64,000 nucleotides of DNA, from positions 4,402,001 to 4,466,000 of the forward strand of contig NZ_JAOYOD010000001.1 in NCBI RefSeq assembly GCF_025833875.1, read 5' to 3'. This document shows positions 1-8,919 of the stretch, one piece after another (the first letter of the stretch is position 1; each line of letters opens with the position of its first letter). The DNA is from Reichenbachiella ulvae (GTDB lineage: Bacteria; Bacteroidota; Bacteroidia; Cytophagales; Cyclobacteriaceae). Position numbers and translations under genes: made by a program. Below the pieces are notes generated by a model. That model had not been told where the DNA came from. It was given only the letters and a program-made list of their open reading frames with translations, and did not search any database.

Positions 1-1
1 A

Positions 2-478
2 CCCTTCTTCGACTGGGTTTTTGATCGCCACCACAACCCATGGAGTTGGTACCTCAGACCTCTCTTCCTGCTACCCTTCTGCTATTTCGCCTTTAAAAAA
101 AGTTTCACCGGAATGATGGTGTCAGTCTTTGCTCTGTTTACAAGTATGTTTTGGTTTCCCAAGCCCGAAGTAGTAGACCAAAGTGTAATCACGTTTTTGG
201 CATTCGAAAAGGAATATCTCTATGGAGAATGGAACGGCAGCAAAATACTCCTGACGTTGACCATTCCCATTTCGTTTATCGCCCTGGGCTTGGCGTTTTG
301 GAAGCGGAGTTTGGTCATGGGGCTTGGCGTCATCGTACTCATGGCCACTGGAAAAATCGTTTGGAGCATTCAGAATGCCGGCGAATCAGGTAAGTCCATT
401 TTGATACCCGCCATTCTGGGATTATTGATCTGCTCAGGGCTGATCTATTACGGATTCAAAAAGCTTGAGAAAAAATAA
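2..478 (+). CDS. Membrane protein, C-terminal part (5' end outside window)
   Basis: The reading frame is open from the left edge (base 2) to the TAA at 476-478, so the N-terminus lies outside the window and the visible 158 residues are a C-terminal part. There is an internal ATG at 113 but codons before it are in frame and read as hydrophobic, aromatic-rich sequence, so 113 is unlikely to be the true start. I see about four membrane segments: around the FLLPFCYFAF stretch, MMVSVFALF, the segment after ILLTLTIPIS, and a last helix ending in GLIYYGFKKLEKK with a positively charged tail. No enzymatic motif is visible and I do not recognise the family. The next gene is an unrelated remnant 76 bp downstream. 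Confidence 0.7.
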   Translation, partial: PFFDWVFDRHHNPWSWYLRPLFLLPFCYFAFKKSFTGMMVSVFALFTSMFWFPKPEVVDQSVITFLAFEKEYLYGEWNGSKILLTLTIPISFIALGLAFWKRSLVMGLGVIVLMATGKIVWSIQNAGESGKSILIPAILGLLICSGLIYYGFKKLEKK

Positions 479-554
479 CGAGTTGCCCAGACCCTGAACA
501 AATCACTATTTTTGTTACTGTTAGTTTCAGGCACCAACATCGAACAGCGCTCTA

Positions 555-875
555 ATGGAAAAACTCAATCCCAACCAATCTTCTTTTATATTATATACTT
601 CACAAAATGGAGAGGTAAAGGTAGACGTACTATTGCAGGACGAATCCATATGGTTAACTCAAAAAGCCATGCAGGAGCTGTTTGGGAAAGCCAAACAAAC
701 AATCGGTGAGCACATACAAAACGTATTTAAGGAAGGAGAATTAGAAGAAGAACTGGTTGTCCGGAAATACCGGACAACCAATCCTCACGGCGCTATGGCC
801 GGAAAAACACAAGAAAATATAGTTAGTTACTACAATCTTGATGTCATTAGATCGATTAGCTATAGTGAAAAATAA
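555..875 (+). pseudogene. RhuM-family protein, truncated remnant
   Basis: The 106 residues match the N-terminal domain of the RhuM (virulence protein / DNA-binding) family: VKVDVLLQDE, IWLTQKAMQELF, a VVRKYRTT block, HGAMAGKTQE and YYNLDVI. In intact members this last block continues as an ISVGYRV-type motif followed by FRxWA and roughly 200 more residues; here it reads RSISYSEK and stops. A one-base shift near 862-868 would briefly restore a YRVK-like reading, but the sequence after it shows no further family motif. The gene is therefore probably a 5' remnant left by a deletion or frameshift. RhuM genes are common in accessory regions and near restriction or toxin genes. The flanks are AT-rich compared with polA. 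Function of the family is poorly defined. Confidence 0.75.
754..780 (+). repeat. Perfect 11-bp inverted repeat inside the RhuM remnant
   Basis: Arms TGGTTGTCCGG (754-764) and CCGGACAACCA (770-780) are perfect complements with a 5-base AAATA loop. The hairpin lies in the codons for the VVRKYRTT block, so it may simply reflect coding constraint of that motif, or be a structured site in the mRNA. No T-tract follows, so it is not a terminator. Confidence 0.8.
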
Positions 876-919
876 TTGGATTTATTTGTAAACAACTCAG
901 TGAGTAGAAGGAATTGACA

Positions 920-1681
920 ATGACAGAAAAACAAATAAAACACGGTGTATGGCATGTAACTAAGGGTTTCGTTTCACCCAGTAAATCTATTACTTTACTC
1001 AAAGATTACAGACCTGTCGAAAAACTTAATCTGCTTATCACTCAGACTCATTTAAAACCCTACGATCAAAGGAAGAACTATGAAAATTGGTGTAAAAGGC
1101 TTCCTGAATTAGAGGAAGTGAAGTTTATTTGGCTGCCTTCTAAAGTAAACCAAAAAATATTTGAGGCAGTTTGTAAAATGCCAAACCTAGAAGGGCTTTG
1201 GATTAAATGGAGTTCGATCAAACATATAGACAATCTTATTCATTTAGGAAAACTAAAGCATCTGCATCTCGGCAGCTCTTCTCAAGTCGAAAATATTGAC
1301 GTTCTAGGTTCATTACATAATTTGGAAAGCCTAGAAACAGAACAATTGAATAAAATTTCAGACTTCTCAGTATTATCCAATTTATCCCAGTTACAAGGAC
1401 TTGGCATTGATGGGAGCATATGGACCGCACAAAAAATTGATACTCTAGAACCAATTAGAAATTTGACTAATTTGAAATATCTAAGTACTACAAACTCACA
1501 AATCAAAGACAAATCTTTTAATCCATTATTGGAGCTTAATCAATTGGTAACCTTTAACTGTTCATGGAACTATCCAGAATCAGAATTCGCCAAATTGAAA
1601 TCCCTACCAAACTTGAAATATGGAAATATAGAAACATCATGGAAAGAATTGAAAGGTAAGTTATTAGGCAAGCTGTTATAA
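920..1681 (+). CDS. Leucine-rich-repeat protein
   Basis: A 253-residue protein made largely of degenerate leucine-rich repeats of 22-25 residues, for example LPELEEVKFIWL, MPNLEGLWIKW, LGKLKHLHLGS, LHNLESLETE, LSQLQGLGIDG and LTNLKYLSTTN. I chose the ATG at 920 over the TTG at 914 because the purine-rich AAGGAA at 908-913 is better placed for it. There is no signal peptide or membrane segment, so it is probably cytoplasmic. LRR domains of this kind bind proteins; the sequence gives no partner or enzymatic domain. It sits 44 bp after the RhuM remnant in an AT-rich stretch between a membrane protein and polA, which suggests an acquired or dispensable gene. Confidence 0.75.
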   Translation: MTEKQIKHGVWHVTKGFVSPSKSITLLKDYRPVEKLNLLITQTHLKPYDQRKNYENWCKRLPELEEVKFIWLPSKVNQKIFEAVCKMPNLEGLWIKWSSIKHIDNLIHLGKLKHLHLGSSSQVENIDVLGSLHNLESLETEQLNKISDFSVLSNLSQLQGLGIDGSIWTAQKIDTLEPIRNLTNLKYLSTTNSQIKDKSFNPLLELNQLVTFNCSWNYPESEFAKLKSLPNLKYGNIETSWKELKGKLLGKLL

Positions 1682-1789
1682 ATTCATAAGCTTTCATTTA
1701 GAAGTATCACTAACTCGTAATCTTCTCAATCAAAACATTTTTCCTCCCCTCTCCGAGCATCCCAAGTCGAGTTGGCTTACTTTTACCTC

Positions 1790-4606
1790 ATGAGTAAACC
1801 TGAAAAGAAATTATTCCTGTTGGATGCCTATGCCTTGATCTACAGAGCGCATTTCGCCTTCAGCAAAAACCCAAGAATCAACTCCAAAGGTGTCAATACC
1901 AGTGCGGTATTTGGTTTTATGAATTCCCTGTTGGAGATCTTGAGGAAGGAAAAACCTACCCACATCGGAGTGGCCTTCGATACCAGTGCGCCGACATTCA
2001 GACATATTCAGTTCCCCGAATACAAAGCCCATCGAGAGGAAACACCAGAAGACATTCGCACCGCTACTCCCCTGATCAAAGACATCCTCAAGGCCATGAA
2101 CATTCCTATCCTTCAGCTGGATGGTTTCGAGGCAGATGACGTGATCGGCACCTTCGCCAAGCAGGCCGCTCAGAAAGATTTTGAAGTCTACATGATGACG
2201 CCCGACAAGGATTACGCGCAGCTCGTAGAGGAGCACATCTATCTCTACAAGCCCGCCTATATGGGCAATGGAGTAGACATCCTGGGCATCCCAGAGGTGC
2301 TGGCCAAATTTGAAATCGACAAGGTAGACCAGGTGCGCGACATCCTAGGCCTAGAGGGAGATGCTGCCGACAACATCCCGGGGATACCGGGAGTGGGAAA
2401 GAAAACAGCCATCAAATTCATCAAAGAATATGGTTCGGTAGAAGGTTTGCTCGAAAACACCGCCGACCTCAAAGGCAAGATGAAAGAAAAAGTAGAGGAG
2501 TTCGGTCCTCAGGGGATTTTGTCCAAAGAACTCGCCACCATCAAAATCGATGTGCCACTTGAGTTTGATGAAGAAGACCTGAAACACTGCGAGCCCAATG
2601 AGCCTGAAGTAAAGAAGATCTTCGAAGAGCTGGAGTTTCGTACGATGCTCAAGCGCCTTTTTGGTGAGGAAAGCAGCCCTGCCACTCCCACCGCGAAACC
2701 CAAGAAAAAAGTAGCCGCAGCGACTGATTCACAATTGGGTCTGTTTGGTGCGACCACAGAGAGCAAAACAGAAGAAGTAGCGGCCCCCACCGAAAAAGGC
2801 AGCATCGCTACCGTAGAGCACGACTATCACCTGATCGATAGCAAAGAACTGATCCAGTCGCTCAACAAATACCTTTTGATGCAGGAGGAGTTTTGCTTCG
2901 ATACAGAGACTAACAGTGTCAACCCAGAGGAGGCAGAGCTGGTAGGTATTGCTTTTTCGTATCAGGCACATGAGGCCTACTATGTCCCCATGCCCGCCGA
3001 CCAAAAAGAAGCGCAGGCTCTGGTAGAGCTACTGCGTCCCGCTCTGGAAAATGAAGAAATCGTCAAGATCGGCCAGAACCTGAAGTATGACATTCAGGTC
3101 ATGAAAAACTATGGTGTGGAGGTCAAAGGGAAGCTCTTTGACACCATGCTGGCCCACTATCTGGTAGACCCTGACTCTCGCCACAAAATGGACGTACTGG
3201 CCGAAAACTATCTGCACTACACTTGCGTCCCTATCGAGGATCTGATAGGCAAAGGAAAGTCACAGCTGAATATGCGTGACATCCCGGTAGAGCAAGTCGT
3301 GGACTATGCCTGCGAAGATGCGGATATCACTTTTCAGTTGAAGGAAAAGTTGGGGTTAGAAATTGAAGCTCACCAGCTGGGCAAACTGCTACACGAGGTA
3401 GAAGAACCCCTCAGCATCGTGCTGGCAACTATGGAATATGCCGGAGTAAAAATCGATACTGACGTACTCGCCACCATGTCCAAAGAGTTGAACGAACTCA
3501 GTGCCGCGGCACAGGACAAAATATTTGAATCCGCAGGCCAGGAATTCAACATCAACTCGCCTAAGCAGATGGGAGAGATACTCTTCGAGAAGATGAAACT
3601 GGTGGAGAAGCCCAAAAAGACCAAGACGGGACAGTATGCTACGGGTGAAGAGATCTTGTCCAAACTGGCCATTGAGCATGAGATTGCTGCACAGATATTG
3701 GAGTTCAGAGAGTACCAAAAACTGCGATCGACCTATGTCGATGCCTTGCCCCAGTTAATCAGCAAGAAGGATGGTCTGATCCATACCGACTATCGCCAGG
3801 CGGTAGCCGCTACCGGCCGTCTTAGCTCTAATAATCCCAACCTGCAGAACATTCCTATCCGTACCGAAAAAGGTCGGGAAATCAGAAAGGCTTTTGTGCC
3901 GAGGAGCAAGGATTACAAAATATTCGCAGCGGATTATTCACAAATCGAACTGCGCATCATTGCGGATTTCGCGAAAGATGAAAGCATGATCGAGGCTTTC
4001 AAAAATGGCCGAGACATCCACGCCACTACCGCTTCCAAGGTATTCAAAGTACCGATGGAGGAAATGACACCAGACGTACGACGCAAAGCCAAGGAAATCA
4101 ACTTTGGTTTGATTTATGGCATCTCTGCTTTTGGACTCTCCCAAAACATCGGGATCAGCCGAACGGAAGCAGCCGAGATCATCGATGCTTACTTCACCGA
4201 ATTCCCTGGGATCAAACGCTACATGGACGAGCAGGTCAACAAGGCCAAGGAGCTGGAATATGTCGAGACGATCCTGGGACGTAGGCGCTACCTCCGCGAC
4301 ATCAACAGCCGCAATGCCACCGTGCGAGGATTTGCCGAACGAAATGCGATCAACGCACCCATCCAGGGATCAGCTGCAGACATCATCAAAGTAGCCATGA
4401 TCAATATCCACGAGTGGATGCAAAAAGAGAAGTTGAAATCGAAAATGACCATGCAGGTACATGATGAATTGGTATTTGATGCGCATGTAGACGAGCTTGA
4501 TCTACTGAAAACAAAGGTCGAGGAGTTCATGAAAACAGCGATTCCATTAGATGTACCCATGGAAATCGGCATGGGAGTAGGGGACAACTGGCTGGAGGCA
4601 CACTAA
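1790..4606 (+). CDS. polA: DNA polymerase I
   Basis: Three-domain DNA polymerase I of 938 residues, used in excision repair and Okazaki fragment processing. The N-terminal 290 residues form the 5' nuclease (LLDAYALIYRAHF, FPEYKAHREE, GFEADDVIG, PDKDYAQLV, then a helix-hairpin-helix GIPGVGKKTA). A low-complexity linker rich in A, P, T and K follows. The 3'-5' exonuclease domain keeps its acidic residues (FDTET near residue 369, GQNLKYDIQ, DYACEDAD), so proofreading should be active. The polymerase has motif A DYSQIELR near 714, motif B KEINFGLIYG near 770 and motif C MQVHDELVF near 888. An in-frame TTG lies at 1772, but the ATG at 1790 starts directly before the conserved region and is preferred. 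It is monocistronic by spacing. Confidence 0.97.
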   Translation: MSKPEKKLFLLDAYALIYRAHFAFSKNPRINSKGVNTSAVFGFMNSLLEILRKEKPTHIGVAFDTSAPTFRHIQFPEYKAHREETPEDIRTATPLIKDILKAMNIPILQLDGFEADDVIGTFAKQAAQKDFEVYMMTPDKDYAQLVEEHIYLYKPAYMGNGVDILGIPEVLAKFEIDKVDQVRDILGLEGDAADNIPGIPGVGKKTAIKFIKEYGSVEGLLENTADLKGKMKEKVEEFGPQGILSKELATIKIDVPLEFDEEDLKHCEPNEPEVKKIFEELEFRTMLKRLFGEESSPATPTAKPKKKVAAATDSQLGLFGATTESKTEEVAAPTEKGSIATVEHDYHLIDSKELIQSLNKYLLMQEEFCFDTETNSVNPEEAELVGIAFSYQAHEAYYVPMPADQKEAQALVELLRPALENEEIVKIGQNLKYDIQVMKNYGVEVKGKLFDTMLAHYLVDPDSRHKMDVLAENYLHYTCVPIEDLIGKGKSQLNMRDIPVEQVVDYACEDADITFQLKEKLGLEIEAHQLGKLLHEVEEPLSIVLATMEYAGVKIDTDVLATMSKELNELSAAAQDKIFESAGQEFNINSPKQMGEILFEKMKLVEKPKKTKTGQYATGEEILSKLAIEHEIAAQILEFREYQKLRSTYVDALPQLISKKDGLIHTDYRQAVAATGRLSSNNPNLQNIPIRTEKGREIRKAFVPRSKDYKIFAADYSQIELRIIADFAKDESMIEAFKNGRDIHATTASKVFKVPMEEMTPDVRRKAKEINFGLIYGISAFGLSQNIGISRTEAAEIIDAYFTEFPGIKRYMDEQVNKAKELEYVETILGRRRYLRDINSRNATVRGFAERNAINAPIQGSAADIIKVAMINIHEWMQKEKLKSKMTMQVHDELVFDAHVDELDLLKTKVEEFMKTAIPLDVPMEIGMGVGDNWLEAH

Positions 4607-4672
4607 GCCCCCGCCATTCATGAATGAGAAAATTTTAGTATCTTAACAGTACCTATACTAAACTTAACATTC

Positions 4673-5632
4673 ATGAAATCTAAAATACTCCTGGGAATCG
4701 GTCTCGTAGTTGGATTGATTCTCGTCGTGATCCTCTCTGTTTTCTTTTACATCTCAGGCAAAGGCATTCCAAGCTATGAAGTGAAATTGCCCGACTATAC
4801 GGTCAAGAGCAGCCCTGAAGCCATCGAACGAGGCAAAAAGCTAGCGCTAATGCTCTGCGCTGGTTGCCACATGAACAGAGAAACTGGAAAACTAACTGGC
4901 ACCCAGATGCTCGACGCTCCGGCGGAATTTGGTCCCATCTATTCTCGCAATATTACACAGGACAAAAACTACGGAATCGGAAACTGGACAGATGCGGAGC
5001 TGCTGTATCTGCTAAGAACAGGCATCAAAAAAGACGGACAATACGTCCCACCCTATATGGCCAAGCTCACCAACATGGCGGATGAAGATGTCAATGCCAT
5101 TATCGCCTTTTTACGATCAGACGAGGCACTTGTGGCTGCTGATCCCACACCGGACAAGGATTCGGATCCGTCCTTCCTGACCAAGCTTCTTTCTAATCTG
5201 GCCTGGAAACCCATGCCTATGCCAACAGAAGTAATCCCTATGCCAGACACTGCCGATCAGGTGCAGCTGGGTAAATATCTCGCCTACAATCTAGAATGCT
5301 TTTCTTGCCACTCTGCCGATTTCAAAACGAATGATTTCATGAATCCAGATCAAAGCAAAGGCTACTTTGGAGGAGGGAATCAAACCCTGAACCTAAAAGG
5401 CCAAATCGTCGCTACTGCCAATCTAACCCCACACGAAACAGGTATTGGCAATTGGAGTCAGGAAGATTTCGTGAAAGCAGTAAAATTCGGATTGGTTCCG
5501 AACGATAGAGCCTTGCGCTATCCGATGCATCCCTACACTCAACTTAGTGACTATGAGGCTGCCTCTATCTACGAATACCTCATGACCATTCCTCCTATTG
5601 ACAATAAGGTGGAGAGGGTATTTTATGATTAA
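4673..5632 (+). CDS. Dihaem cytochrome c family protein
   Basis: A 319-residue protein with one N-terminal membrane helix (about residues 5-28), acting as an uncleaved anchor or signal, followed by two class I cytochrome c domains. The haem-binding motifs are CAGCH near residue 62 and CFSCH near residue 206. The two-domain arrangement resembles the cytochrome subunits that accept electrons from periplasmic dehydrogenases, but no dehydrogenase gene is adjacent. It should sit on the periplasmic face of the inner membrane and carry electrons toward a terminal oxidase. It lies 66 bp after polA and the two are probably transcribed separately or by read-through. The electron donor cannot be inferred from this window. 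Confidence 0.88.
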   Translation: MKSKILLGIGLVVGLILVVILSVFFYISGKGIPSYEVKLPDYTVKSSPEAIERGKKLALMLCAGCHMNRETGKLTGTQMLDAPAEFGPIYSRNITQDKNYGIGNWTDAELLYLLRTGIKKDGQYVPPYMAKLTNMADEDVNAIIAFLRSDEALVAADPTPDKDSDPSFLTKLLSNLAWKPMPMPTEVIPMPDTADQVQLGKYLAYNLECFSCHSADFKTNDFMNPDQSKGYFGGGNQTLNLKGQIVATANLTPHETGIGNWSQEDFVKAVKFGLVPNDRALRYPMHPYTQLSDYEAASIYEYLMTIPPIDNKVERVFYD

Positions 5633-5807
5633 AAAATGGAGCTTATCAGTATTTAAACCTAACTCTAGGAAATTCTCTTAAATATCTGTGTAACAACATA
5701 GTTTTTAGATTATTTCATGGCATTCTGCTTTTTTCGAATCTATTTTGCAGATCCACCTCGCAGATGATTTGAAAGTCTGAATTTCGGACATTTATTAGCA
5801 GATAAAC

Positions 5808-7391
5808 ATGAGAAAAATTATTGTAGCAGCGCTGCTATACCTGGTGAATTATGCCTCATTTGGTCAATGCCCTACTTCTGGAACCATCAGTTCTGACTGC
5901 ACTACCACAGGCAACCTAACGGTAAGTGGTGGAACTTTAACTATAGCAAGTGGAGTAACAGTCACCATCACTGGAACATTAAGTATCAATAATGGAGGCA
6001 AAATAGATGCAGCATCGGATGCGATTATCAATGCCAACCAATTAACCGAAGGGTACGGTACCACTAACGAAATATTTGGTGGAACAATCAACATTGCTAC
6101 TAATTTCACAATTGCCGGGGGAGGTCCTTTTAATATGGACGGCACTATCCTCACTGTCGCTGGAGCCATTTCAATAGCTGGAACTAATATTGAAATTCAT
6201 AATTCTACCATTCAATCAGCTTCTCTTGAAACTAACCATAACAGTTGGATAATTACCAATAGTACCTTTACAACGACAGGCACTGGAGAATTTGAATTAG
6301 AAGATGCAACCATTTCTAACTCCACCTTCAATATAGGAGGAATGCTTGATATTGCCGGCGGAACAAATACTGCTTCAGGATCAACATTCAATGTGGGACA
6401 AGGTTTTGCAGTCGATACTGGAGTAGATGCCTTGACTATGAATGGAGGTGGCTCATTAGAAATCACCAATGGTTCAACGATGTATATCAATGGTGATGTG
6501 GTGAATAACGAACTCTATATTGATGGTTCAGACGTAGAAATTACAGGGGATTTTGATAATGCTGGAGCCGAAATAGTGGAAGTAAGAAACGGTGGGTCAA
6601 TCAAAGTAGGAGGAGATTACAACAACAGCGGTAGTGGTAGTACAACTGCAGACGGTGGAGGTACCATCATTATAGAAGGCGACTACAATAACGCTGGAGG
6701 TGGAAGCACTACAGTCAATGATGGTGGGTTTTCGGTAGGAGGTTCATATACTGGAGGCGCACCTACAGGCACCGGATCGACAGGCGACTGCAGTAGCGGT
6801 GGTGGGGGATGCTGCGGTTCAGCTTGCTCGACACTACCTGTGAGTTTAGTTGGATTCAAAGTTGAAAGAGTGGAAAGTGGAATTGTCATTAAATGGACCA
6901 CAAGTTCTGAAATCAACAATGATAGGTTCATTGTATACAGGTCTGGCAATAATCAGGTTTTTGAAGTAATTAAAGTTTTGATAGGACACGGCAACTCCAA
7001 CGAAACCCAGTACTACGAAGTGACGGACTACCCAGAAAGAGCTGGTATGTACTATTACCGTTTGGAGCAAGTAGACTTTGATGGCCAAAATGAGATATTC
7101 CCAACAAAAAGAATCCATTTCAACCCAAACAAAGACAAGCAAAAACTCGACGTTTACCCTGTTCCATTGAGCAGCAATCAAAACATTCAGCTCGACTACC
7201 AAGAAAGTAATGAAGAAGTAAACGCTCAGATTTTCGATCTTTCGGGCAACCTGAAACACGAAGTGGAAATAGAAAGACAAGGCCAAAAGATCACCTATAA
7301 AACTGAAAATTTGGCTCTCAAATCAGGTATTTATATCCTAAGAACACAGATCGGAGTAGACAGCTTCAGCCAAAAAATTCACCTAAACTAG
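5808..7391 (+). CDS. Secreted beta-helix protein with T9SS sorting domain
   Basis: A 527-residue exported protein. Residues 1-19 form a signal peptide ending before Q-C-P. Residues about 25-320 are a G/S/T/N-rich beta-helix-like stretch with short repeats such as GGTLTI, GGSIKVGGDYNN and IIIEGDYNNAGGGST. A Gly/Cys linker follows (CSSGGGGCCGSACS, about residues 327-340). Then comes a fibronectin-like segment starting LPVSLVGFKVER, common in Bacteroidota surface proteins, and a C-terminal type A sorting domain (DVYPVPLS, IFDLSGN, LKSGIYILR). That last domain directs export by the type IX system and attachment to the cell surface. The role is probably adhesion or a surface layer; no enzyme domain is visible. 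A near palindrome GTC-GAA-TTC-GAC lies at 5775-5789 upstream. Confidence 0.88.
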   Translation: MRKIIVAALLYLVNYASFGQCPTSGTISSDCTTTGNLTVSGGTLTIASGVTVTITGTLSINNGGKIDAASDAIINANQLTEGYGTTNEIFGGTINIATNFTIAGGGPFNMDGTILTVAGAISIAGTNIEIHNSTIQSASLETNHNSWIITNSTFTTTGTGEFELEDATISNSTFNIGGMLDIAGGTNTASGSTFNVGQGFAVDTGVDALTMNGGGSLEITNGSTMYINGDVVNNELYIDGSDVEITGDFDNAGAEIVEVRNGGSIKVGGDYNNSGSGSTTADGGGTIIIEGDYNNAGGGSTTVNDGGFSVGGSYTGGAPTGTGSTGDCSSGGGGCCGSACSTLPVSLVGFKVERVESGIVIKWTTSSEINNDRFIVYRSGNNQVFEVIKVLIGHGNSNETQYYEVTDYPERAGMYYYRLEQVDFDGQNEIFPTKRIHFNPNKDKQKLDVYPVPLSSNQNIQLDYQESNEEVNAQIFDLSGNLKHEVEIERQGQKITYKTENLALKSGIYILRTQIGVDSFSQKIHLN

Positions 7392-7411
7392 GACACACAA
7401 TTTTGAAAATG

Positions 7412-7444
7412 AAAAGGCGCACTCCCATCGGAACTGCGCCTTTT
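7412..7444. terminator. Bidirectional intrinsic terminator
   Basis: AAAAGGCGCA (7412-7421) pairs with TGCGCCTTTT (7435-7444) and a T-run continues on the plus strand. On the minus strand the A-run becomes the T-tract. It lies between the convergent T9SS-protein gene and the SPFH gene and can serve both. Confidence 0.85.
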
Positions 7445-7466
7445 TTCATTCTATACTAGAAGTAAA

Positions 7467-8825
7467 TCAGAAGCCTTTCGTCTTGCCATTTTCATCGCCT
7501 AGCAACTGCTTGGCCATGGCCGCCCCAATCAACGACTCTAATGGAGTACCTGATTTACCCTGGCCTCCAGTGATCATCGTTTGAGGGAAATGAATATTCG
7601 AAATCTCTTTAGCTACTCCCACTGCCGTTTTGTACTGCCATTCTGCTTTTTCCTGTGGAGTAAGACCCGCCGATACCAGTTTTGCATTCTCATAGGCTTT
7701 GGCCTCAGCTGCTACTTTTCGCTGCTGTGATTTCAGACGCTCCGTTTCCAATGCTATAGCAGCCAGTTCCTTATTGGTCTTTTCTTGCTTTAGTTTGGTC
7801 TCGATAGCGATCAATTGTTTTACCTGCTCCTTTTCCTGAGTTACACGTTCAGCCGCCTTGTCTCTTTCCCCTTCGGCGATGATCCTCTGCTGCGAAGATT
7901 TTGCAGTTTCGATTTTTTGCTGCTCTAGCTGTCTCTTCGCAGATTCGTCTCTCTGGGCTTCCAGTCTTTTCTTAAAAGTGCTTTCCAATACCACATCGTC
8001 CACAATTACCTGCGATACTATGATATTGTTCTCTGTAATCTCATGTGAGATTCTCTTTGGCACTCCATTGATCAGAATCTTATTGACTGTATATGAAGTC
8101 TGAATCTCTTTGATCATACGATCCCCTTCATTTTGGATTTCCATAAAAATGGTGTCGCGATTTTCTAATTTTTCCACCGCATAAGCTCCATCTTTTAGTT
8201 GTTCGTCCAAAGTCTGTCTAAAACTCTGAGCCTCCCCAGATATATAATCCTGAGCGGCAAACATATAACCGGTGTTGTTGGTTTGCTCTCGTACTGTGGG
8301 CACCAGCGTGTTGTTTACCAGGTTGGACATACTTCTAAATTTGATTGCAAGTGTCTCGAAGCTTTCCTCATCCAGAGGCAGTTGAAATCTACAGGAGATG
8401 TAAACTGTGGCGGTTACCTGATCGATGAAGCGAATCGGAATCGGATCCATCGCTCCTTCAATATCTGCACTTCGTCTACCTTCATCGACCACCTTTACGT
8501 CTATGTACTTTTGCCATGGGGTGATTTTGGCAAAACCTCTAAACTTGACTCCCTGAGTAGTGACTACACTGGTGTTTCCTGTGGGATAGACTAGAAAGTA
8601 CTGCTCAGTGGCATCAGCCCAAAAAAAGAGGTAAGGCAAAAGTGCAATCAACAAGCCCACCGATGCGATAATCGCAGCAAACTTTTGACTAAACATGAGT
8701 AGAAATGGTGGCGCTTTGGATCTTACTTTTTGTTCGCCCTCAAAAACATTTTCCTCGGCCAATTGGGGTCTCAAGAAATACAAGATAACCCCAACAATGA
8801 CCAGAATAATTCCTATCGTTAGCAT
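7467..8825 (-). CDS. SPFH/band 7 domain membrane protein
   Basis: A 452-residue protein of the stomatin/prohibitin/flotillin type. Two membrane helices lie near the N-terminus (LTIGIILVIVGVILYFL and the AAIIASVGLLIALLPYLFFW segment). They are followed by a band 7 domain (about residues 85-280) and a long charged coiled coil rich in K, E, Q and A (about 285-400) with repeated EKEQ and KLKQEK heptads. The tail is Gly-rich. The ATG at 8823-8825 places the first helix right at the N-terminus and is preferred over a GTG 66 bp upstream. Such proteins assemble into membrane rings that organise lipids or proteases; no NfeD or FtsH partner gene lies nearby. It is 94 bp downstream of the yjbQ-type gene. 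Confidence 0.88.
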   Translation of the reverse strand: MLTIGIILVIVGVILYFLRPQLAEENVFEGEQKVRSKAPPFLLMFSQKFAAIIASVGLLIALLPYLFFWADATEQYFLVYPTGNTSVVTTQGVKFRGFAKITPWQKYIDVKVVDEGRRSADIEGAMDPIPIRFIDQVTATVYISCRFQLPLDEESFETLAIKFRSMSNLVNNTLVPTVREQTNNTGYMFAAQDYISGEAQSFRQTLDEQLKDGAYAVEKLENRDTIFMEIQNEGDRMIKEIQTSYTVNKILINGVPKRISHEITENNIIVSQVIVDDVVLESTFKKRLEAQRDESAKRQLEQQKIETAKSSQQRIIAEGERDKAAERVTQEKEQVKQLIAIETKLKQEKTNKELAAIALETERLKSQQRKVAAEAKAYENAKLVSAGLTPQEKAEWQYKTAVGVAKEISNIHFPQTMITGGQGKSGTPLESLIGAAMAKQLLGDENGKTKGF

Positions 8826-8919
8826 TATTGATAATGGATTGGTTATAAAATAATTTGTCTGCCAACAAGATATGACAGAAAAACCAAACACTAAAGAAAG
8901 GAAGAAAAAAGCCTTGAGA

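Noticed and set aside
1772-1789. TTG start for polA 18 bp upstream
   Set aside because: The ATG at 1790 begins directly before the conserved sequence and needs no rare start.
4615-4626. 12-bp palindrome CATTCATGAATG after polA
   Set aside because: Short, AT-rich and without a T-run; likely chance, and part of it recurs at the next start codon by coincidence.
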